From Microglena sp. YARC (taxonomy: Eukaryota > Chlorophyta > Chlorophyceae > Chlamydomonadales > Chlamydomonadaceae), in NCBI GenBank assembly GCA_022414725.1, contig CM039467.1:14064658-14128657 (forward strand): a DNA stretch of 64,000 bases, given 5' to 3'. Below are positions 21,279-34,700 of the stretch, one piece after another. Below the pieces are notes generated by a model. That model had not been told where the DNA came from, searched no databases, and saw nothing but the letters and a program-made list of their open reading frames with translations. Numbering within the stretch: the stretch's first letter is position 1; each line of letters starts with the position of its first letter. The position numbers and the translations under genes are program-made.

Positions 21279-24200
21279 GTGAGTGATGTTATGTGTAGGA
21301 GCCTACCTCCACCCACTACCATCTCCTGCCTCAACCTTGTTTGATCTGGTGTAGTGCCAGCGTATAAATTAGCAGCATTCAGGCAGTTTGGATGCTCCAG
21401 ATGAACCCTCACTCCACCCGAGTACCTTGGCCGTCTCCCCCACGCCCCATGCTGAAGCCATGCCCCTTTTCTGGCGTGATTATCTCGGTTCAGAGACTCG
21501 GCGACCTTGCTGCTGCCGCACCTCCCGCAGACCACGGGGGCTTTGGCAGTATCCCCCCGACCCCCCCCCCACCCCACCCCACCCCACCCCACCCCTTCCC
21601 CACCCCGCTCTTCTTCCAGCGCGATTCGCCAGCCCATTGCCAATCATCAGGAACTGTGCCTTATACCTTGGCCTAGTATCTTGCCTTATAGGTCGTAACT
21701 CCCCCGGTCCTCTCGCATGCACCCCGCGGAGTGCACTTAGGGCTCCTCTAATATCCTTCCCATGTTCCATGTCCCATGTCCCATGTTCTTGCGCTTTCAT
21801 AGAAAATATGCACTACTTTCTTACTCTGTTGGCCAGCTGTGCCCATGCGCCCTCGTTCATGTCTTTCAACCTCTCCAGTCCTCACACACGCGGCCGGTCG
21901 GAGCACCTCGGGCATTTCTGGTTTACACCCAACATCCCGACAAGCCAACCCATCATCCCCACACCCCAACGACCCCACATCTGCATACCGCTGCCTCCTC
22001 TGACTTTCTTACTTAATTAAGCAGCTCTGCCAAAGGTCCCACTCCAATGTCTCGTTTCTTAAGTTGTAACCCTCCCGAACCAACCCTCATGCGGCCCGCG
22101 CAGAGCATCTCGGGCATCTTGACCATCCTCAGCCGCTTCGAGGGCGTGAACGACGTGAAGGAGAAGGCGAAGCTCATAAACGAATATGCCAAGCAGCTGG
22201 AGCCCTTCCCCGAGTCCGAGAAGACTGCCTCCAACCGCGTCATGGGCTGTACTGCTCAGGTGGGCCCCCATTACTAGGGTTTTAGTTGTTGCTTTTTTTA
22301 ATCCATGGTATAGTAGCCTGCAGGCTACCCATCTAATGCATGCTTTTGATTCCATGGTGTATTAGCTTGCAGGCTACCCACCATGTGCATGGTTTTGACT
22401 CCATGGTATATGCAAAAAATTAGGTCCCAGGTGTAGTACATGTACATTACTTATTTCTGAGCAGCAGTAGAAGTTCTGGATTTGGCTGCACTTATTTTGC
22501 TCACTTCCAGTCACCCCTAACAGTTTTTAAGCTGTCTGGATTTATGAAGATTAATATTTTAATTGATCAATTATCTCAATATTCTAACCTGTTACCAATT
22601 TGGACTGCCAGTTTTTGAATCATTGAACGGCACTCATATCGGTTGGCCTGTGTCTCGTCAAATGTTCTATTAGTTGTTAAGAAATAAGGAATGTCATGTA
22701 AAATTAGGAATGTAATGCGGGATGTAATGTATAGAAATTAAGAATGTTATGTGATATCTAAGTTTTCTTGTGCGCTTAAGAGTGTGTTTTAATTTCTACT
22801 ATTTCTTATGCACTCAGGAATGTAACTTAGTAGGTCTGGGTGAATGCCAAGTTGGATGATGGCGGTCTATCTTGAAATACTCCAACATCAAATGTTAGAC
22901 TTAAGTCAATCTTGGCATCTGTCAAAACTGAACATGTCACCAACTTCAGTCTATCAATAAATCTGTCAATCAATCAGTCACACTCATATCAGTTGCCCTG
23001 TGTCTCGCTCTGACAGGTCTGGGTGAGCGCGAAGTTGGATGATGGTGGTCGCTTGGTCTACACCGGTACTAGTGACTCCGAGTTGACTCGCGGCCTGTGT
23101 GGGGTGCTCGTGTCAGCCCTATCTGGCTTGACTCCTTCCGAGGTTGATCGGGTAAGTAGGGGATGGATGGATGGATGGATGTTTTTCAGGGTTTAGGATG
23201 GGTGGAAGCATGGATATATTTCAGGGTTCAGGATGGGTGGTTGCATGAATATATTTCAGGGTTTAGGATGGGTGGATGCTTAGACATATTTCAGGGTTTA
23301 GGATGGGTGGATGCATGGATTTATTTCAGGGTTTAGGATGGGTGGGTGGATGAATTTCAAGGTTTAGGATGGGTGGAAGGATGGATGCATGCATGCATGA
23401 TTGGATGGACGGATTTCAGTGCTTAGGATGGGTGGATGGGTGGATGCATACATGGATGGATGGATGGAAGGATTTCAGGCTCTAGGATGGATGGATGGAT
23501 GCATTGATGGATTTCAGGCTTCTGGGTGGGTTGATGGATGCATGGCTGGATGGATTTTAGAGTTCAGGATGGATAGGTGGATGCATTGATGGATTTCAGG
23601 GTTTCGGATGGGTGGATGGATGCATGGATTTCAGGCTTTAGGATGGATGGGTGAATGAATGGATGGATGGATGGGTGGATGAATGGATGGATGGATGGAT
23701 TAATTGGTGGACGTACAGACGGATGGATCAATGTGCAAGTGAATGAATGAATAGCACCAGCCTACATTTGAGAACGCCTGGTAGGGCGTCGAATTAAGGG
23801 AGCCCCGTCCTACGGCGGTTAAGAACGGGCTGCTACTTTACCTGGACAAAGCTACCATGGCGGTTGACAGCAGCAGCGGACACTAAAGCACACCTGTAGG
23901 GATTCGAACTCAGCATCTTCATCGATTCAACAAGCTCAATCATTGAACCATTCGCTGAAAAGAGACAGTACCAGCCTACTTCACACTCAAAAAGGTTGCA
24001 AGAAGGGGTGTGGGATTAAAGATATTAACTCGATCAAGCAGTGAAAAATTGCTACATTATATGTTGGTACGTGAGTGCCCCCCCTCTCCCCCCCTTCCTC
24101 TTCCTCCCCCCCCCCCCCCCCCCATTCTCTTAACGCACCATCCCTCCCCCCCTGCACCACCATTAACTCGATCAAGCAGTGAAATACTGATGCATTATAT

Positions 24201-27200
24201 GTCGGTATATGAATGGCCCCCTCTCCTCCCCCCCCCCCCCCCCCCCCCCATTATTTTCCTCCTCGCACCCATTACCCTCCCCAATCTCTCCCCTTTCCCC
24301 CCTATTCATCTCATATCTTCTCTCGTAATATTTTGCATTCTCTGGGACTCATAATATATATTAGGCCCTTCACACACCTTCATCATCAGATGCTGTGTCC
24401 ATCATGTCACCACTCTTCTCGGATACGAGAAGAACGGTCTCTTCTCGTATCCGGGTCAAGTCCTGATACATATTATGAGTCCCAGCGAATGCAAACTATT
24501 ATGAGAGAAGATATGAGATGAATATGGGGAAAAGGGTGAGATTGAGGAGGATAATGGTGGGAGTAAGAAGATACTAATACAGAGTATGATACAACACAGG
24601 TCTCTGATGCTGCAGAGGTGGTCTTCCATGTAGTTCATGTCAAAAATGATCGGCGTGATTCTACTCCTGTCAGCTTCCAACTACATGAAGGATAGGCCCT
24701 TGGGTTTAGGGTTTAAAAAGCGTTTTCTGTAAGTATGATGTAGGGTTTAGGGTTTAAAAGCGTTTTCTGTAAGTATGATCCGTCTGTGAAATTGAAATTT
24801 AAATTGAAATGGTTACATCCGAGTAATGCGCCACTCTCAGGACGTGAAGTTAAGGACACCACTGCGTAAGCCGGAGCTAGCAGTAGTCACCAATCCGTCT
24901 GTGATGTAAGCTATCATGATAGCTTACATAACAGACGGATCATCCTTATCGACAACGCTTTTGTGCCCTTGTGGCACTTCAAGAGCCTATCCGCAGCAAA
25001 TTGAAAGTAAAATCGATGACTTTTTACTGATGCCATCAACTAAGCTGCTGCTTCTTTGCTTGTCATATTCTTGACTACGATGAAGAAGACTGACTGCACC
25101 TTCCCCCCGCAACTATGTCAACACTGTTGGAGTTGACCTGCAGAGGATCGTGTGAACACTGTCCACCCCCCTCCCCCCCCACACACATACACCAGCCAGT
25201 GCTTCTCCCCTAGCCCCCTCCCCCATCGACCACCATCCCTCCCCCACTGCACCACCATTAACGCGAACAAGCAGTGAAATACAGCTCCATTCTATGTTGG
25301 TTCATGACTGCCCCCCTCTGTTCCCCCCCCCACCCGCCCCTCCCTCCCTCCCTCTTCCCTTCCCCCCCCCCCCCCCACCCTCCCCCCTCCATTCTCTGAA
25401 CCCACCATCCCTACCCCGTGCACCACCATTAACTCGATCAAGCTGTGAAATACAGCTGCATTATACGTTGGTTCATGGATGGCCAATGAAATCTGCTGTG
25501 TGTAGGTGGATAAAAGGTGCCATTGTAGCCCCTAACAGTGAAACAGAGGCATCAGGCATCACCCACTGCCACCTCACCTACTACCACCTCACCCACTGCC
25601 ACCTCACCCACTGCCACCTCGCCACCCCAGGTCGACGCATCTATGCTGCGCCAGCTGTCCCTCGGCCCTGCCATCCTGGCACCCTCCAGGGCCAACGGCT
25701 TCGCCAACATGTTCGAAACCATGCAGAAGCAGGCGCGCCTGTTGGCAGGCGACTACCCCAAGTTCCCTACCCTTCGTATCGGGAGGGATGAGTTGGTACC
25801 AACAGGAGCCTTTGCGGAGGCACAAGCGCAGTATTTGAATCCTAAACAGGATCAGGTCGACAGGCTGGCGGCAATATTGTGGGAGAAGAGTGTGGGTGTG
25901 GTTGCACACTTCTATATGGACCCAGAGGTGCAAGGCGTGCTTATGTCGGCAGCAGAGCAGTGGCCCCACATTTACATTAGTGACTCCTTAGTGATGGCGG
26001 ACACTGCTGTCAAGATGGCTAAAGAGGGCTGCAAGTGAGTGCATGACTTGGGGTGGAGGTGGGGTAGGGTATGGGATGGAAGTGGGGTAGGGGGTGGAGT
26101 AGTGGGGTGGGGGGAGGGGCTCTCCTGAGGAAGAAGAGTGTGGGTGTGGTGACACACTTCTATAGGACCCTGAGGTGCAAGGTGTGCTTTTGTCAGCAGA
26201 AGAGCAGTGGCTCCGCATTTACATTAGTGACTCCTTAGTTATGGCAGACACAGCGGTCAAGATGGCTAAAGAGGGCTGCAAGTGAGCGCATGACTTGGGG
26301 GAGGTAGTGGACGTGGAGGTGGGGAATGGGGTGGAGGAGGGAAGGGGCAGGGGGTGTAGGGATGAGGGGGAGGGGTGTTGGGTTGGAGGTAGGAGGTAGG
26401 AAGCAATCCTGACTTGGGGAGTGGGGTAGGAGGGAGAAAGCAATCCTGACTTATGCTCCTGCTCTGCTTGCAGGTACACTACTGTCTTGGGGGTGGGGTA
26501 GGAGGTGGAAGTGGGGTACGGGGTGGAGGAGTGTGCGTGTGTGTGTGGGGGGGGGGGGGGGAGGGGGGGGGGCGTGCATCAAGAGAAACAAACTTGTAAT
26601 CCTGACTTGAGCTCCTGCTTTGCTTACAGGTACATTACTGTCTTGGGTGTTGACTTCATGAGTGAAAACGTGCGCGCAATCCTTGACGAATCAGGCTACA
26701 AAGATGTACAAGTGTACCGCATGTCCCCCGACGCCATTGGCTGCTCCTTGGCAGAAGCTGCTGAGTCAGAGACCTACAACTCGTACCTCAAGACAGCTGG
26801 CGAAACCCCTAACTCAATGCATGTGGTGTACATCAACACGTCGTTGGTGACAAAAGCGGTAGCTGACTCCATGGTCCCCACCATCACGTGCACATCGTCC
26901 AATGTGGTTCAGACAGTGTTGCAGGGCTTTGCACAGGTACAGAGAGGACTGGGGGAAGGGGTGTGTGAGGTGTGTGTGTGGGTGGTGGTGGGGTGGGGTG
27001 GGGGAGCTGCTTATGTCGTTGGTGATGAAGGCGGTAGCTGACTCCATGGTCCCTACCATCACATGCACATCGTCCAATGTGGTTCAGACAGTGTTACAGG
27101 GCTTTGCTCAGGTACACAGGGGATTGGGTGGAGGGGTGTGTGTGTGTGGGGGGGGGGGGGGGGGGGGGGGAGGGGGGGGGGGGGGGGGATGGGCTGCCTA

Positions 27201-28595
27201 GGTCGTTGGTGATGAAGGCGGTAGCTGACTCCATGGTCCCTACCAGGACGTGCACATGCTAGTGTGGTTCATAAAGTGTTGGGGGGCTATGCTAAGGTAC
27301 AAAGGGGATTGGGGGAAGGGGTGTGAGGTGTGTGGGGGGGTTGGGTGGGAGGGGGAGGGGGGAATGGGCTGCCTTGGTCGTTGGTGATGAAAGCGGTAGC
27401 TGACTCCATGGCCCCTACCAATCACGTGCGCATCGTCCAATGTGGTTCAGACAGTGTTGCAGGGCTTTGCACAGGTACACAGAGGATTGGGGGAATGGGT
27501 AGTAAGTGTGTGTGTGTGTGTGGGGGGGGGGGGGTGGGGGGGGGGGGGATGGCTGCCTAGGTCGTTGGTGATGGAAGCGGTAGCTGACTCCATGGCCCCT
27601 ACCATCACGTGTGCATCGCCCAATGTGGTTCATACAGTGTTGCAGGGCTTTGCACAGGTACACAGAGGATTGGGTGAAGGTGTGTGTGGGGTGGGGTGGG
27701 GGGATGGGCTGCCTAGGTCGTTGGTGATGAAGGCAGTAGCTGACTCCTTGGTCCCTACCACCACGTGGTATATATGTATATATATATACGTATGGGCCGT
27801 CACTTGGCACAGCTGTTTGCAAGCCTGGCACAGAACTCTTTCCTTCCTCACCAGACTTACCTGTCCTCTTGTTTTCGTAGGTACCTGAAGCAAATGTCTG
27901 GTATGGCCCGGACACATACATGGGACATAACTTGGCGCAGCTGTTTGCGAAGCCTGACACAGGTATATTTCCTTTCTCACTAGACTTACCTGTCCTTCTG
28001 TTTTTGTAGGTACCTGAGGCAAATGTCTGGTATGGCCCCGACACATACATGGGACGTAACTTGGCGCAGCTGTTTGCGAGCCTGGCTGAGAACGGCACGG
28101 ACGAGGAGATTGCTTCCATCCACCCTGACCATAACGTGGCCTCTATCAAGGCAATGCTCCCGAGGTTGCGATACTATGAAGATGGAACATGCATCGTGCA
28201 TCACATCTTTGGGGGACAGGTGAGTGGGGGTGTGTGTTGGGGGTGGGGGGAGGGGGGGGAATTTGGTGCGTGTGTTTGTGGTGGGGGTGTGGGGGAGTTA
28301 GGGAATATGTGTGTGTGTGGTGTGTGGTGGGGGTGGGGGAGGAAGGAGTTTGGGGGGGGGAAGGATGAGGTTGAGGGTTGAGTTACGGAATGTGGGTGGG
28401 TGGGTGGGGATCTTGTGGCAAGCATAGGGGATATGTGTGTGCACCGCATCTTTGGGGGACTTGTGAGTGGGGGATATGTGAGGGTGTGTGTGTTGGGTGG
28501 GGGGGGAGGGGGGTGGGGGGAGTTGGTGTGAGTGGGGGATGGGTGGGGTGGGTGTGGGGGGGGGAGGGAGGAGTTTGGGTTGTGTGGGTTGTGTA

Positions 28596-28641
<46 letters not shown>

Positions 28642-31600
28642 TGAGGGTAGAGTTGGGGAATGTGTGGGTGGGTGGGTGGGGGGGGGGGATCTTGTGTTAA
28701 GCATGGGGGATACATGTGTGTGCACCACATCTTAATGGGTCCGGTGAGCTGGCTGGCATTTTGTGGCAAGCAAGGGGGATGGGGGGAAGGGGAGATAAGA
28801 AGGGCCTGGCTGGCAATGGCCCCAGCGTGAAGATCGCCTCCATCCATGCTAACCGAAACAAGGCCTCCCTTCACTGCAGGCACATTTAGAGTCCAGGAGG
28901 GCACCACAGGATAACATATCCATCATCATCGTCACCACAGCGACACACCCTACATCATGTGCCCTTCTATCCACACCCTACACCCTGCAACCTGCTCTTT
29001 AACCCTAGACCCTATTCCCCACTTAAACCCTAAACCCTTAACCCTATTCCCCACACCCTGCACTTCAATCCGAAACTTTAAGCAACACACCATTGGACAT
29101 GTCCAGGTGTGCAATCTCGTTCACCAGGCACATGGTGATGCCATATACCCTATACCCTACACCCTATGCCCAGGCGTGCGCCATTGTGCGCGAGGCACAT
29201 GGTGATGCTTACCTGACTGCACACTTCGAGATACCTATACTCTGCGCCCTACACCTTGCACGTATACCCTACACCCCATGCCCTGTACCCCATACCCTAT
29301 ACCCTACACCCTACACCCTAATCATAGGTGTGCGACTTTGTACGTGAGGCATATGGTGATGCTTACCTGACTGCGCACTTCGAGGTGCCTATACCCTGCA
29401 CCTATCCCCTACACCTTACATCCTATTCCCAGGTGTGCGACATCGTACGTGAGGCATATGGCGTTGCTTACCCGACTGCGCACTTCGAGGTGCCTATACC
29501 CTGCCCCTATACCCTACACCTTCCACCCTATGCCCAGGTGTGCGACATCGTACGCGAAGCATATGGCGATGCTTACCTGACTGCGCACTTCGAGGTACCG
29601 GGGGAAATGTTCAGTCTAGCCATGCAAGCCAAGGCTCGTAACATGGGGGTGGTTGGCTCTACCTCCAACATCCTGGAATTCATTGCCGGCAGGGTGGAGG
29701 CAGCACTCGAGCGACCACACGCTGACAGGCTGCAGTTTGTGTTGGGCACTGAGGCTGGAATGATCACATCCATTGTTCGGAAGGTGAGGCACTGCCCTTT
29801 TCGTTTTTTCGTAGTAAAGTGTAGTGTAGTGGCTTAGTATCTGAAATGCACTCCATATTATGAGACGCAGGAGGTGGAGGGGTAGAGTCACTGTTTCTTT
29901 TCTGGGCGACGCGTAGCAGCTTCCACCCAGCTCCATCAGCCAGCGACTGAGTTGAGACCGATGATTACAGCTGCATTGGAGTCACTGTTTCTTTTGGGGG
30001 ATATGCGTAGCAGCTTCTAGGCAGCTTCTTTCACCCACCCATGGGCCAAATAAAATACACGGGGTCCTGTCCTTCAATGGTACTAAAATACATGGGTTCC
30101 TGTCCTTCAATGGTACTAAAATACACGGGTTCCAGTCCTTCAATGGTACTAAAATACACGGGTTCCTGTCCTTCAATGGCACTAAAATACACGGGTTCCT
30201 GTCCTTCAATGGTACTAAATTACACTGGTTCCTTTCCTTAACAATAACCCTGCCTGTGTGTAGGTCCAAGGCATGCTCAGGGAATCCGGTAGGGACGATG
30301 TGGACATTGAGATTGTCTTCCCAGTGGCTCCGCAGGTGAGCCTCTTTTCTTTCATTTTCTGTTGCCATTTTTGGAGGGTCTGATGCTCCCAGTGGCTCCC
30401 CTTAGGCGATCCCGCAGCATGACTGTCTTCCATACATAAATACATAACTTGTACGCCTTTTTACTTTTTGTTGCACCCCTACCAGCAATTTTTTCCTGTA
30501 GCCATTTCCCCCCATATTTTGTTGGGTTCGATGCTCCCAGTGGCTCCCCTTAGGTGATCCCACAGCATGACTGTCTTCCATGCATAAATACATAACTTGT
30601 ACACCTTGTTTCTTGTTGTTGCACTCCTACTCGGCCATTTTTTCCTGTAGCCATTTCCTCCCATATTTTGTAGGGTTCGATGCTCCCAGTGGCTCCCCTT
30701 AGGTGAGCCCTCAGCATGACTATCTTCCATACACAAATACATAAATGACACGCCTTGTTACTTGTCGTTGCACCCCTACCCCTACCACCGCACCCCTACA
30801 CCTCAACACCCAACATCGCCACCTCTCGATTCCCATCTCCCGATCTCAGTGGATTTCTCCCTCATTCTTCCCTCTCCCTCTCCTCCTCCCTCTCCCTCTC
30901 CTCCTCCCTCTCCCTCTCCTCCTCCCTCTCCCTCTTCCTTTCCTTCTTTCTTAACCACCCTACTGCAGAAATGTGCTGGCACCTCCACTAAGGCTGTCTC
31001 AGCCTGCAATAGATCTTGCGCCTCTTGCACGTTTTGATCACGCCTATTATCCTTATGCTTCTTGCCAATGACCCCCTCTAACTCAGCCTCACTCAGGTCG
31101 AATGTCTCAATGTCGTCCATGCTGAGTTGCTGGGCTGGGTGGACATACTGCATGTTATGAAGGAAGTGGTAGCTCGATGCGTACTTGCGTGTCTTCACGG
31201 GTAAAGAATGGCAGATAGGGCATGCCACAGGCACAGGAACCCAAAGGCATGCAGAAAAGCAATGGTGAAAAGGAATGCGCCAGGGAGCAAGCCCTTGCTC
31301 TCTTGCGCCTTCCTTTTCGCGGTTGCTTCTCTGCATGCCTTCAAGTTCTTCTGCCTCGCGACGTTCGAAAGGTACCTGTTGAACAATTCCCGTCCACACT
31401 CGCCACATTTGATGCCAGAAGCGATGGGGTCCATCGAACAACATTAAATGGTCCCAGATAGAAGGAAGAGATGTGGGGAAAGAAGAGCCTGCCCTAGTTT
31501 GTTCGTTGCAGAATCTGTACTTCCTCGTTTTGTACTGCAAGTGTTGGGTTGAGTTGGATTGGGGGGGAGGGTAAGGGTTGTTGGTGGTGGTGTGTGGGGG

Positions 31601-31739
31601 GGAGGGGGGGCTTTCCTTGTAGCACCAATGGACTGGTCTCAGTAGAGGAATACCCCAGTTATGCGTCATTCTGTGGTCTAGGAAACAATGCTTGAAAGTA
31701 CCAAATTTTAGACAAATTCAGTCTTTCGACCTCGACCCC

Positions 31740-31772
<33 letters not shown>

Positions 31773-34700
31773 AAAAATACTTAGTAAAAATACTTAATAG
31801 TTTTGCCCACTGGGCGAAAAAAAAGAAGATTCTTCATCCTCACAGCAAGCTCTACATATTTGGGGCATGGGGTCAGGCATCCTCCCCCCCCCCCCCCCCA
31901 CACACACACACTCGCCTGACGGGGAATAAAAAGCTGAACCATTTCTGAAAGGAGAGGGGGGGGGGGCACCCCATGAAAATAATTTTAGAGTTAGCTCATC
32001 TGACAGCAATTGATCTCCTCTTTCACATTACCCACGCACCAATGCCCCACCACCCATCTGTATCAGGGTACTTCAAATGGCCAAATTGGCCAGCGCTTTA
32101 GCGCACTTTCAAACAAAGATACTGCGCTTTGTAGTGTAAAAAGCGCAAAAATGGCTTGCTGCGCCCACGAGGGGTTGCAAAAAACTGTGCTTAAAGCGCA
32201 GAGGGGGTCAAAAAGTCAGCACTCAAAAGCGCAAAAGCGCGCGCTTTGAATTACCCTGGTCTATATGAAGGGAACGGCAGTATTATATTATATGATAGCA
32301 TGTCATCTTATGATATCATATAATGCCAGCAGTCTGACTGGGCTAAAATTACCATTTCTATGCAGTATCAGATGATGCAGTTTGTAAGATATTATACTCG
32401 CCCTAGGTCATTTTCTATACAGCATCATATGATTTGCTTTTCTTATTCATATATCAGTATATGTGTTTGATTGGACGCCAAATCTGTACCCAAAACCAAA
32501 ACCGTACCCAAAACCAAAACCCTGCCCAAAACCAAAACCCTACCCAAAACCAAAACCGTGCCCAAAACCAAAACCGTACCCAAAACCAAAACCGTACCCA
32601 AAGCCAGAACCGTACCCAAAACCAAAACCAACTCCTTGTATGCAGTCCATTACCAAAAAAAAAACTTCCAACCAAACCCCTTGCGACCAAAAACCCTTTG
32701 CAACCCCTTGCATGCAGTCAAGAACAAAGAGACAAGACTAAAACCAAAACTTAAACCAAAACAAACCCCTTGCATGCAGTCCATAACCACGGCTAAGCAA
32801 GAAGTGTCTGCGGGCATTTGATCGGACACCAAAAGCAAATCAAGAACTAAGAGCAAAAGCAAAAAACTTTGCAACCCTTTGCATGCAGCCCATAACCACG
32901 GCCAAGCAAGTAGTCTTTCCGGCGGTTGATTTGACACCATATTGAAAACCTAAACTAAAGCCCAAACCAACCTCTTGCATGCAGTCCATAACCAAAAACC
33001 CCTTTGCAATCAAACCCCTTGCAACTAATAACCCATCAGCAACCCCTTGCATGCAGTCAACCAAAAAAACACAACTAAAACTAAACCCAACCTCTTGCAT
33101 GCAGTCCATAACCACGGCTAAGCAAGGAGTTTCTGCGGGCAGTGCAGCAATAGAACTCCCACTGGGCCTTTCTATCATTCCCGGGCCTGCCTCTGGAGAG
33201 GGCTGTTCCCTAGATGGTGGCTGTGCTGCTTGCCCATACATGCGCATGAACACCTTGCATGCATTGATGGATGTTTGTATGAAGGTAAGCTTGGTGTTGG
33301 ACTCCGGTGTTATTTTTCAAGATCGGCATTATGTAGAATGCCCATACATGCGAATGAACACCTTGCATACATTGGTGGATGTTTGTGTGAAGGTAAGCTT
33401 GGTGTTTGATACCAATCTTTTTTTTAATCGGCATAATCTAGATTGCCCATACGTGCGCATGATAGATGTTTGTGTTGGGGTGAGGTTGGTGGTGGACGAA
33501 GTTCTCAAATTTCAAATTTAAAAATGTTTGTTTGCCTATACTAGGGCATGACCACCTTGCATGCATTGATGGATGTTTGTGTGGAGGTTAGAAAAGAGCA
33601 GGAATGGCGGGGTAGGGCAGGGTAGTACTGGGCAGGGCAGGGTCAGGCAGGGTAGTGGCCTGGGGTAGCGCTGGGCAGGGTAGTGCGGGCCGGGCCGGGT
33701 TTGAGCCGGGCCAGGTATATGCCGGGCAGGGTAGTGCTATGCTGGGTATATGCCGGGCCAGGTATATGCCGGGCAGGGTAGTGATAGGCTGGGTATATGC
33801 CAGGCAGAGTAGTGCTAGGCTGGGTGTATGCCAGGCAGGGTAGTGCTAGGCTGGGTATATGCCAGGCAGGGTAGTGCTAGGCTGGGTATATGCCAGGCAG
33901 GGTAGTGCTAGGCTGGGTATATGCCAGGCAGGGTAGTGCCAGGCTGGGTATATGCCAGGCAGGGTAGTGCTAGGCTGGGTATATGCCAGGCAGGGTAGTG
34001 CTAGGCTGGGTATATTGCCAGGCAGGGTAGTGCTAGGCTGGGTATATGCCAGGCAGGTAGTGCCAGGCTGGGTATATGCCAGGCAGGGTAGTGCTAGGCT
34101 GCGGTATATGCCAGGCAGGGTAGTGCTAGGCTGGGTATATGCCAGGCCAGGGTAGTGCTAGGCTGGGTATATGCCAGGCAGGGTAGTGCTAGGCTGGGTA
34201 TATGCCAGGCAGGGTAGTGCTAGGCTGGGTATATGCCAGGCAGGGTAGTGCTAGGCTGGGTATATGCCAGGCAGGGTAGTGCTAGGCTGGGTATATGCCA
34301 GGCAGGGTAGTGCTAGGCTGGGTATATGCCAGGCAGGGTAGTGCTAGGCTGGGTATATGCCAGGCAGGGTAGTGCTAGGCTGGGTATATGCCAGGCAGGG
34401 TAGTGCTAGGCTGGGTATATGCCAGGCAGGGTAGTGCTAGGCTGGGTATATGCCAGGCAGGGTAGTGCTAGGCTGGGTATATGCCAGGCAGGGTAGTGCT
34501 AGGCTGGGTATATGCCAGGCAGGGTATGCTAGGCTGCTGGGTATATGCCAGGCAGGGTAGTGCTAGGCTGGGTATATGCCAGGCAGGGTAGTGCTAGGCT
34601 GGGTATATGCCAGGCAGGGTAGTGCTAGGCTGGGTATATGCCAGGCAGGTATATAGTGCTAGGCTGGGTATATGCCAGGCAGGGTAGGCTAGGCTGGGTA

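Larger units (their letters stand above)
24015..25475 (+). repeat. C-rich repeats before QS exon 4
   Basis: CATTAACTCGATCAAGCAGT plus GAAATAC recurs at about 24025, 24160, 25256 and 25428, each followed by a TATGTTGGT stretch and a long run of C and T. The same interval contains the foldback, palindrome and LINE fragment listed separately. Confidence 0.75.

Noticed and set aside
22047..22103. Alternative QS start at ATG 22047
   Set aside because: It would lack a transit peptide. The GCGCAG acceptor at 22103 joins in phase with a Ser/Arg-rich exon downstream of a TATA box. Not excluded.
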